This document shows positions 10,276-18,649 of a DNA stretch of 64,000 nt, in pieces. The DNA comes from Vombatus ursinus. Lineage: Eukaryota; Chordata; Mammalia; Diprotodontia; Vombatidae. Location of the stretch: NCBI RefSeq assembly GCF_900497805.2, contig NW_020954550.1:32093184-32157183 (forward strand). The letters are read 5' to 3'. Made by a program: the position numbers and the translations under genes. The notes under the pieces are model-generated. The model saw only the letters and a program-made list of their open reading frames with translations. It had not been told where the DNA came from and did not search any database. Position 1 is the first letter of the stretch. Each line of letters begins with the position of its first letter.

Positions 10276-10492
10276 AAATAGTGATACCAAACTCAAATAC
10301 AAATGGGGGCCACTAAACCATATACAAGGATCCCTATTAATGCATATTGACTTAGGAAACCATATATTAGCATTATCTATGTCCTATTACATTTTTGTTT
10401 ATGTTGTTAAATATTTCCCAATTACATTTTAATTTGGTTTGGACCTCACTCTGGAGTGTTGTGGGCTTTATTTTGATGTGTTTGACATCATG
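10276..10492. mobile_element. hAT-like non-autonomous DNA transposon
   Basis: About 215 bp, starting tgataccaaactcaaataca and ending gatgtgtttgacatcat, giving imperfect terminal inverted repeats of the tgtcaaac type seen in hAT-Charlie elements. Internal sequence matches 7072-7265. It has no coding capacity. The expected 8-bp target duplication is not clear to me. Confidence 0.6.
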
Positions 10493-10640
10493 GGATAGGG
10501 ATAGGGCATGTGTCATAGGTAGGATTTGATCCCAGGTGTTCCTGTGTCTGGGTCCAGCTCTCTATCCATTACTCCATGCTTCCACTTGAAGCTATCATAT
10601 GAATACAGCAGTACTGTATGCTTACATTACATGTCATACT

Positions 10641-10945
10641 TTTAAAAGTACTTATATAAATGTGTGTATATGTGTGCGTGTATATACACACATTATATAC
10701 ATTGCATGCATGCATATGTCATACACAGGTGCACATATAAACACACAACAAGTATACGTATTTATATGTGTGTATACACATGCACATATAATGCATGTAT
10801 GTGCATGTGTGTTTATACATGTGCGTATATTTCTGTAAGAACTTTTAAAGATATATGTGTGTATACATGTATGCATACACATATACATGTGCATATGCAT
10901 GTATACATATATACATTTTATATACAGATACACACACATATATTT
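10641..10945. repeat. Long alternating purine-pyrimidine tract
   Basis: About 300 bp dominated by tg, ca, ta and gcatgcat steps, with few interruptions. It gives artificial Cys/Met/His/Tyr frames on both strands, which I reject as coding. Such tracts favour Z-DNA and length mutation. Confidence 0.85.
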
Positions 10946-10949
10946 TTTT

Positions 10950-11130
10950 TCAGCTTCACAACAACCCTAGATAAAAGACAATGCAGGTATCTTTACCTCC
11001 AGTTGATAGTTGGAGAAACTGAATTCCAGCATGGTTAACAGTGACTTCTCTAAGGTCACGCAATAAGCTAGTGACAGGATTAGTACTAGAAGACAGACCT
11101 CCTGACTCAGTCCAGTGCATTTTCCACCCT
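10950..11130 (-). mobile_element. MIR SINE
   Basis: Antisense MIR: cttcacaacaaccctagata, gttggagaaactgaattcca, gtgacttctctaaggtcacg, caataagctagtgacagg, ctcctgactcagtccagtgc. It lies just beyond the tg/ca tract. Confidence 0.7.
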
Positions 11131-11529
11131 TCTCCCCCTTGTGTATCTGTGGGATCAATAAAGCAGACCTCATTACATAGGATTCCATTCACCTAGCAGT
11201 TACTGATTCTCCATAAGGTGCAAGGAACTAAAATTGAGATACAAATGGAAACATGAGAGATAAAACTGAAAGATCAAAAGATAGAGCATGAAGGAATTGA
11301 GACTTTGTATTGCATTTGAAAGAAAAAAAAAAAACATTGATTTCAAAAATCCATTTCTGAGGTTCCCCTTAGTCCTTTTTATGTTTCCCAGGTACTTAAA
11401 AGTATCATGTAGCATCTTCTCTTTGGATGAAATTGGTACAAGGGTGGATGGGTCATTGCTTGGCTTTGATATTTCCTGAGAAAGGTATTTGAAGGTATCA
11501 GCAATATTCAGGCCAAAGAGAACCCAAAT
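11131..11529. other. No recognised feature
   Basis: Unassigned AT-rich stretch. Small frames on both strands (11200-11479) overlap each other and show no motif. Confidence 0.4.
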
Positions 11530-12993
11530 TATTATTGTTTTTCTCTTTTTCCAAGGAAATTATTTTTATAAAGATACACCTACAATATTTTAAATTAGGA
11601 TGTTTTACAAGAAGCTCTAGCCATTATTATTAATGAAATTATTGATTGCTTCTATGATTTGTCCTTTGATCCACTCATTCTTTAGGCTTAATTATTTAGT
11701 TTCTAATTAATTTTAGTCTATGCTTCAAAGACCCTTTATTGAATGTAATTTCATTGCATTATGATCCAAAAAGGGTACATTTACTATTTCTTACTTTTCT
11801 GCATTTGCTTATGGACAATAAAATCTATGAAATTTATATGTCCTAATACATGGTAGGTTTTATGAAGCTGTCATGCACAGATGAGAAATAAGAATACTCT
11901 TTTTTATTTCATTCCATACTCTCCAGAAATATAACACACTTAGCTTTTCTAAAATTCTATACATCTCCTTAATTTCTTTCTTATTTATTTTATGGTTAAA
12001 TTCATCTAGTTCTGAGAGAGGGGGTAAATTGAGCCCCTCTCCTCCTTCCGCCCCCACCACTAATGTAGTTTTAATATTTCCTCTTATAGCTCATTTAACT
12101 TTAAGAATTTGGATGATATACATTTTGGTGCATTTATATTCAGTATTGATATTACTTAATTTTCTATGGTACCTTTTAGCAAAATGTAGTTTCCTTGATT
12201 TTCTCTTTTAATTAGGTCTAATTTTGCTTTTGCTTTGTTTGAAACAACAATTGCTACCCCTGCTTTTTTTTTATAACTTCAGCTGAACCATAACATATTC
12301 TGCTTCAGCTTCTCATTTTAATTCTGTGTGTGTCTTTCTGTTTTAAGTATGTCTCTTTTAAACAATATATGATTGAATTCTGGTTTCTAATTCATTCTTC
12401 AATCTACTTCAGTTTTATGGGTTTTATCCCATTCACGTTCACAGTTATGATTGCTAATTTTGTGTTTCCCTTCATCATTCTCTCTTCAATTTGTCTTTTT
12501 CTTTTTTGCCCCATCCCTTCTCAAAAGTCTGTTTTGCTTCTGACTACTACCTCTGTTAATCTATCCTCCCTCTAATAAACTCCCCTTTTCTCTTCCCTGC
12601 CCACTTCTTCATTGAGTAAGATGAATTCTATACTAAAATATATATGTATTTTCTATACTAAAGTATAAATGTATATATACTCTTCCCATCTTGAGCAAGT
12701 TTAGTTGAGAGTGAGGTTTCCTGCTCCCTCACAACACTCATTTCCCATTCCATTGTCCTTGTGCACCTCTTTTATGTGAGATAATTTTCCCCATTTCTCA
12801 CCTCCCTTCCCCCTCTCCTAATGCATCCCTCTTTCTTGTTCTTCAATCCTTTTTATGAGATCATCCCAACATAATAGATTCATGCCTATGCCTTTTGTCT
12901 AAGTAGATTTCTTCTAACTACCCTAATGATGGCAATGTTCTTAGGAGTTACATGTTTCATCTTCCTACACAGGAGTTTAATCAATATGATTTC

Positions 12994-14120
12994 TCATTCA
13001 TGTTCATCTTTTTTTTTTGTTTTGTTTTGTTTCTTTGTTTCTCTTGAGTCTTGTGTTTTAATGTCAAATTTTCTATTCGGCTCTGATCGTTTCATCAAGA
13101 AGGCTTGAATGTCCTCTATTTTGTTAAGTATCCATTTTTCCCTATGTAGGATTATTCTTGGTTTTGCTGGATAGGTTATGCTTTTGTTTGTTTGTTTGTT
13201 TGTTTGTTTGTTTGTTTGTTTGTTTTTAGTGAGGCAATTGGGGTTAAGTGACTTGCCCAGAGTCACACAGCTAGGAAGTGTTATGTGTCTGAGGCCAGAT
13301 ATGAACTCAGGTCCTCCTTACTCCAGGGTCAGTGCTCTATCCACAGAGCCACCTAGCTGCCCCAGGATAGATTATTCTTAATTGTAATTTTAGTTCCTTT
13401 GCCTTCTGTAATATCATATTCCAAACCTTCCACTCCTTTATAGTGGTAACTACTAAGTCATATGATCCTGACTGTAGCTCCACAGTGCTTGAATTGTTTC
13501 TTTTCTGGTTGCTTACAATATTTTCTCCTTGAACTGGGAGCTCTGGAATTTGACTACGTTCTTTCTGAGAGTTTTCATTTGGGGATTTCTTTCAGGAGAT
13601 GACTGATGGATTCTTTCAATTTCTACTTTGTTCTCTGATTCTAGATTATCTAGGCAGTTTTCTTTTATAATTTATTGAAATATGATGTCTGGGCTCTTAT
13701 TTATCATAACTTTCAGGTAATCTAATAATTCTTAAATTATTTCTCTTCAATCTATTTTCTAGGTCAGTTGCTTTTCCTATGAGATGTAATATTTTCTTCT
13801 TTTTTTGACCTTGTTTTATTGTTTCTTGTATCTCATGGAGCACATTAGCTTCCACTTGCCCAACTATAATTTTTAAAGAGTTATTTTCTTCAGTGGGGTT
13901 TTGTACCTCTTTTGTATCATTTGACTAATATTGATTTTTAAAGAGTTTCTCTCTTCAGTATTTGTGTGCCTCTTTTACTAAGCTGTTAATTTTTTTCATA
14001 ATTTTCTTGCATAGCTCTCATTTATTTCCCCAATTTTTTTCTTTAGCACTCTTATAGAAATTTTTGTCAGGTTTGCATCCAACCTAAATTTTTCTTTGAG
14101 ACTTTGCTTATAGATGTTTT
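12994..14120 (-). pseudogene. L1 ORF1 remnant
   Basis: Degraded L1 ORF1, the RNA-binding chaperone with coiled coil, RRM-like and C-terminal domains. The minus-strand frame over 12994-13170 ends in a DIKTQDSRET-like C terminus, matching the IQDSRET end of the ORF1 at 60778-61855. Upstream, antisense codons are rich in Glu/Lys/Asn as expected for the coiled coil. The frame is interrupted by a SINE and many stops. Confidence 0.6.
13180..13364 (-). mobile_element. tRNA-derived SINE with (TTTG)n tail
   Basis: Antisense copy: gaggcaattggggttaagtg, acttgcccagagtcacacag, ctaggaagtg, atgaactcaggtcctcctta, ctctatccacagagccacct, agctgcccc. The A-rich tail is read here as tttg repeats (13182-13226). 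Flanking target duplication ggataggttat (13169-13179) and ggatagattat (13365-13375) matches at 10 of 11 bases, showing insertion into the L1 ORF1 relic. Confidence 0.9.
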
Positions 14121-14899
14121 TAAGTCATTGTCTTCTGAGTTTATGTCTTGATACTCCTTGTTATCATAGTAGCTTTTTATGGTCAGGTTTTCTGTTGCTG
14201 TACTGTTGGCTCATTTTTCTAGCTTACTTCTTGACTTTGTACTTTATGTTAGAGTTGGGCTCTGCTCACCTCTTAGAGGGGAAAACTAGCCTGAACTTCT
14301 ATTATGTCCTTTTGCTTTCACAGCTTGATCTTGGGGCCTTCGGGTTTTTGTTAGCTCCAGAGTAGTGTGATCTGGGGAAAGATCCGGTCACTTCCCTCCT
14401 TTTCTGTACTTTGTTCCTTAGCAAGATAGCTGCCCTGCTCCCTTGTGACTAAGACCCAGAACTGGGTCATGGGTATCAGAGTTGCCAAATGGCACCTGAT
14501 CTTACACCTAGTGCTAGAGCAAGGATTCCCTGGGATCTCTTTCTGACCAGGCGTTCAGTTCCCTTACCACTCCTGGGGGCTTGTTCCACTGGGGCTGCTG
14601 CTGCTTCCACTGCCACCACCAGGTGCCATTCCTGCTGCCTCATACTCTTGGGCAGCCTCTACCCCAGTATCCAAATACCTCTTTTTTCTGTCCTCCTAAG
14701 ATGCTGTGGCTGAAAAATGACTCACCATGACTTTTCCTTGGTTTCCTATTATGAATTCTGCTCATAGTGTTCTTTGTGGTCTATAGTCATTTTGTAGGAG
14801 TGGTTTTGGGGAAGGTTTGGAGGTTGTGACCTTCCACTCTCTACCCCTCCCCAGTTGTTAGTACTTTCTTTCCTCTCCCAAATTACCTGAGACCACATT

Positions 14900-15025
14900 A
14901 AATCACCTCAGTAGAAAATCAGTTCCTTTAGAACAAGAACTATTTCACCTTTGTCTCTGTATCTCTAGTGCCAGCAAAATACCTGCTACATAGTAGGAAC
15001 TAATAAATGTTTATTAAACAATTGA
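14900..15025 (+). mobile_element. L2 LINE 3' end
   Basis: Sense L2 terminus: tttagaacaagaactatttc, tttgtctctgtatctctagt, gccagcaaaatacctgctac, atagtaggaactaataaatg, tttattaaac. Confidence 0.75.
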
Positions 15026-15059
15026 ATCCTCTTACCTCACATAGCATTTCCTACCTCTT

Positions 15060-15160
15060 TCAGTTAAGATTGTTTCATTCTTTGTATTTATATCCCAAGC
15101 ATACAGCCTAATACCTGGCACACAGTAAGCACTTAATAAATCCTTGTAGATTCATTTTAT
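15060..15160 (+). mobile_element. Second L2 LINE 3' end
   Basis: Another L2 terminus 35 bp further on: tttgtatttatatcccaagc, ctaatacctggcacacagta, agcacttaataaatccttg. Two adjacent L2 3' ends in the same orientation. Confidence 0.7.
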
Positions 15161-16090
15161 CATGTACTGTTCTACACTATAGTAATTGCATAGTACTGAA
15201 TATTTTATGCAGCATATCCTGTAATGACTGAGAAGGGAAGAGATCAGTCTGAGTTCATGAGAAGTCTGAATGAATTAAATTTTAAAAAGAGATGCAATTT
15301 TGTTAGGCTCAAGTATACCCAGTAACTTGAACTCTGCTAAACAAATCCTTAGGAGTCCTTAGGAGACCTGCCTTATTTAATGAATATTAATTATTTATAT
15401 GTAGATGATTGCATCCAGAGTCCTTGAAATCTTTTTATCCTCTTAAATAGCTTGATCATTCCCTCCCAGAAATTTCATTTTAGACTAATTTGCTTAGTAA
15501 ATCCTTCCTTCATATAGACTATAAATGGAAACTTCAGCCTAGTTGCTGAACAGTTGATCACATCCCAAATTAGTTGTCTCAATTAATGACATTTTACTGA
15601 GAGTTCTGATCTTTGGTTGTGCTTATTGACCTTCCTTATCAGGGCCCATGAGAGCTAAGTCATTTTATATCAGGCAGTGCTTAGTAACACTAAGGCAAAA
15701 CCAGGAAATGCCTCCCATTAAAGCATTTAAATGACTCCCCAATTCCTAAATTGTCAACGATGTTTCCACTGATTTATAGGTGACTGTTTCTAGCATTAAG
15801 CTAAAAATTTTAGCCTATGAAAAGACTATGGCTTTCTTTATTTTGTTACTGGGGGTTTGCTCATGGTGGTCAAGCATCAGGGAGCAGCTGAAACTCGTTG
15901 TGGTTTGTTTTGTTTTGTTTTTTGTCCCCAGGTAACAAGGAAGCCACATCAATGGCCCAAGTCTTAGTCCCCAGAGCCAATTAAATCTTAAGGACAGTTT
16001 CAATACCTAGTAAGGAAAAACTAGCCTAACCTGCATACCTTAGGATGGTACTCTTGGTTCCTTAGCATATTACTCTTGTCACATCATGGT
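15161..16090. other. Non-repetitive stretch, possible conserved non-coding DNA
   Basis: No repeat signature found. About 15560-15800 has mixed composition with ctttggttgtgcttattgac, ccttccttatcagggcccat, a caattaatgac homeobox-like core and few simple repeats. That texture is typical of slowly evolving non-coding sequence, but conservation cannot be judged from one sequence. The 15815-16003 minus frame has no motif. Confidence 0.3.
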
Positions 16091-16094
16091 TTCA

Positions 16095-16610
16095 AGTTAT
16101 CTCATAACCCTTGATTATCCTCTACTAGACACATTCCGGTTTGTCAATGTCTATTCTAAAAATGTGACATCTAGATCCACACACAGCACTATCAATGCAG
16201 CACAACCAGGTCAGAAGAACAGTCATCACACTTTCTTGCTCTTGATATCATACTTTAAATTTTTGAGTATGCCTTCTAAGCTTTCATCTAAGTCATTGCT
16301 TTTAAAAAGCCAGTTATTTTTGTCTAAGCTCAGAGACTTGTAATACTCCTCTGAAGACCTACTTCTAGGCTGAACTCAGTCTATTAATCAACACTTTTGA
16401 GTTCAGTCAGCTAAATACTTCCAGGATTACCAAAATGACAAAAGTCTAATCCATTTTTCCTTATTTTTTCTTCTTGGTTATTTTTAGAAAATTTATTCAA
16501 AGTCTTGCTGAAATCCAAATATATAATGTTCTCAGCATTCTCCTAATCTACTATTCTATTATTTTTTTTTTTGGAAAATAAGAAATTAGATTAGTTATTC
16601 ATTCACTCAA
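16095..16610 (-). mobile_element. CR1/L3-type LINE fragment
   Basis: Antisense phrases of a CR1-like element in the expected order: cattccggtttgtcaatgtc (16131), tgcagcacaaccaggtcaga, ttttgagtatgccttctaag (16260), catctaagtcattgctttta, then cttgctgaaatccaaatata (16504), cagcattctcctaatctac and agaaattagattag. Internal parts are lost. Very old, since CR1/L3 was inactive before therian radiation. Confidence 0.6.
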
Positions 16611-17030
16611 CAAATGTTTGTTAAATCCTACTATGCTCCAGGCAATGGGAATACAAAAACAAAAATAAAGCAGTCCCTGTAATATAAGCAGGGAGATTGC
16701 ATTACATTCTCAATAGGAGTGGAGCAATATAAACAGGAATAACTAAATACAAAACAGATACAAATGGGTATTTCCAGCAGGTAGAGCATCAATAACTGAG
16801 TTTATCAGGAAAGGCCTTGTGTAGCTGATGGCTTGAGATGAATCTTAAAGGAAGCTGGAATCTACAAGGTAGAAGTGGGAAAGAATGGATGCCAGTCATA
16901 CAATACCCATGCAAAAGCAGGGACATGGGATATAGAATGGCGTGCACAGGGAACAGTAAATGTGCCAATTTGTTTGGGACCTAGAGCACATGAAGGAAAG
17001 TAATGGGCTATGACTCTCATATCCAATCAA
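16595..17030 (-). mobile_element. L2 LINE 3' region
   Basis: Starts with the antisense terminus tcattcactcaacaaatgtt, tactatgctccaggcaatgg, followed by gatgaatcttaaaggaagct, cgtgcacagggaacagtaaa and agcacatgaaggaaagtaat. This continues into the region seen also at 4385-5145 and 56690-57100. Confidence 0.75.
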
Positions 17031-17454
17031 TTACCAAGTTTTGTTAATTCTCCCTCTCCATCACCTTATTACTACTCACACTCTTCACCTCTTTCCTCTC
17101 CCTTCCTCAACTGTTTCCCTTCTCCAATCAATCCTTCACACAGCTGGCAAATTGATATTCCATATTCACAGGTCTAACCAAGTCATATTCCTGTGCAAAA
17201 AGCTCCAGTGATAAAATACCTCTTAAATGATTGTCTCAGTTATTTACAAAACATGATACAATTCATAAAAATGTGATGAGATTATTTTCCAGGAGCATTT
17301 CTTTGATGTAAAGTTCAGTATAGCTATAGTCCTATGAGATGTATAGTAGTACTAAGGGTTTAATGGAATACCAGGGAGAAACAGGTCAGAAAAACCTTCC
17401 TTATAGAAAAAATAAATGTTAAGTTTTATTAAGAGTATGGTTTCTAGATGCACT
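17031..17454. other. Mostly unassigned, possible L2 body
   Basis: Around 17040-17200, ctccctctccatcaccttat, ccaatcaatccttcacacag and ctggcaaattgatattccat resemble sense L2 ORF2 3' sequence. The rest is unplaced. Confidence 0.35.
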
Positions 17455-17620
17455 CATGGTCCAGTGGAAAAAAAAAAATTCTTGACTAAGAGTTGAACTC
17501 TAGACCTAGATCTGCTAATAACTCAAATGTGACCATAAGTAAGTCATTTAATCTCTCTGTTTCTTGGTTTCCATATTTGTAAACTGGAGCTATCTGTCCT
17601 ACTAATTCATATGATTATAA
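17455..17620 (+). mobile_element. MIR SINE
   Basis: Sense MIR: ctaagagttgaactctagac, atgtgaccataagtaagtca, tttaatctctctgtttcttg, catatttgtaaactggagct. The tRNA head is degraded. Confidence 0.7.
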
Positions 17621-17624
17621 AATT

Positions 17625-17785
17625 TAGACCTAGAGATTGAATCCAGCTTCCTTAAAGGAGGAAACAGAAGCCTAAAGAGGTCAAATAAATAACCCCGAAC
17701 CACATAGCTCATTCCTAGCAGCAAGGACTAACACTCATGTGCCCTGACTCTTGGTCCAGTTCTCTTTCTATCACATCACATTATT
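17625..17785 (-). mobile_element. MIR-like SINE
   Basis: Antisense: gaggaaacagaagcctaaag, aggtcaaataaataaccccg, aaccacatagctcattccta, gtgccctgactcttggtcca, gttctctttctatcacatca. Directly follows a sense MIR. Confidence 0.6.
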
Positions 17786-18260
17786 TAGGGCAAAGAGGGA
17801 CAAACAATCTTTCTGAAAAGCAACAGTTGCATAATCACTTCTCTAATTCAAATGCTAGAGTCAAAATTAAGTATTTTTATCTGAATCTGTCTTTAATAGA
17901 TCTATATTTTTTTTAATTTCCTTTCTCATCACTGCTAATCATCCAAGATCACTGTGTAAATGAAAACCTTATCTAGCCTTTTTCCCCCTGTTTATTGAGT
18001 GACATCTCAAAACTGCTGTTTGTGTAATCTCGATTGTTTCCATGGAGATAAACTGCAATATCAAACTCTAGTCATAAATCAGTCTAAAAATGAATCTTTA
18101 AAAAAATGCTGGGTAAACAAGGAGGATTTTTCTCTAAATAGTTGTCTGTAGTTAGCAATAAAAGGAAATTTGGAAGAAAGTGAAAAGAGAATCCAGTGAA
18201 TACTCTTAAACTCCCAATTTGAAGCTGGTTGTTGTTTTTGTTTATGTTCTTTTTAATTCC
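17786..18260. other. Non-repetitive stretch, possible conserved non-coding DNA
   Basis: No repeat found. About 17925-18110 includes cactgctaatcatccaagat, ggtgacatct-like steps and gtttccatggagataaac (18036-18053), which resembles an RFX X-box half-site pair imperfectly. Could be regulatory sequence. There is no direct proof in one genome. Confidence 0.3.
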
Positions 18261-18261
18261 T

Positions 18262-18330
18262 GTCTCAATTTAATTCAACAATTATTGTTTAAGGATCTTG
18301 CCTATGCAAGGCACTATGCTAAGCACTGGA
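18262..18330 (-). mobile_element. L2 LINE 3' terminus
   Basis: Antisense L2 end: aattcaacaattattgttta, ttgcctatgcaaggcactat, gctaagcactgg. Confidence 0.65.
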
Positions 18331-18339
18331 CATAAAAGG

Positions 18340-18600
18340 AAGGAAAGAATTAAGCACTTAATAAGGATCTATTATGTACTAAGTACTGTGCTAATCACTT
18401 CACAAATGTATAATTTGATTCTCACAGTAACCCTTGGGAATGTAGATGTTCTTATTATCTCTGTTTTATAGTTGAGGAAACTGAGGCAGACAGAGGTCAA
18501 GTGACTTACCCAAGGTATCACAGCTAGTAAATGTCTGACACCAGATTTGAAATTTTCTGACTCCTGGCTCAATATTCTATACACCGTATTGCCGAGCTCT
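18340..18600 (-). mobile_element. MIR SINE
   Basis: Antisense MIR, nearly full: gcacttaataaggatctatt, ttgattctcacagtaaccct, ttatagttgaggaaactgag, tcaagtgacttacccaaggt, atcacagctagtaaatgtct, ttctgactcctggctcaat. Confidence 0.8.
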
Positions 18601-18602
18601 CC

Positions 18603-18644
18603 AGGCAAAAACAAAACAAAACAAACAAACAAACAAACAAAAAA
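18603..18644. repeat. (AAAC)n tract
   Basis: Short run of aaac units at the junction between the MIR copy and the L2 relic. Confidence 0.85.
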
Positions 18645-18649
18645 CCACC

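Larger units (their letters stand above)
10012..10585 (-). mobile_element. MIR SINE split by later insertions
   Basis: The MIR antisense body is in two parts. 10012-10066 has gaggttgagtgacttgctta and gggtcacaca; 10500-10585 resumes with ggtaggatttgatcccaggt and gctctctatccattactcca. An L2 end and a hAT-like element lie between. Rejoined order fits one MIR copy, giving a relative date for the two inserts. Confidence 0.6.
11530..14860 (-). mobile_element. L1 LINE, 5' half (5' UTR, ORF1, start of ORF2)
   Basis: Minus-strand L1. From right to left: a GC-richer 5' UTR (about 14120-14860), an ORF1 remnant (about 13000-14120), an inter-ORF pyrimidine-rich spacer (about 12500-12990), and the endonuclease part of ORF2 (about 11600-12470), with landmarks gggttttatcccattcacgt and caacaattgctacccctgc. 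The reverse transcriptase, 3' UTR and A-tail are absent, so the 3' half was lost or the copy was broken later. A SINE sits inside ORF1. Confidence 0.75.

Noticed and set aside
10599-11038. Cys/Met/His-rich open frames of up to 124 codons on both strands
   Set aside because: Generated by the alternating tg/ca/ta tract; mirrored frames on both strands and no domain.
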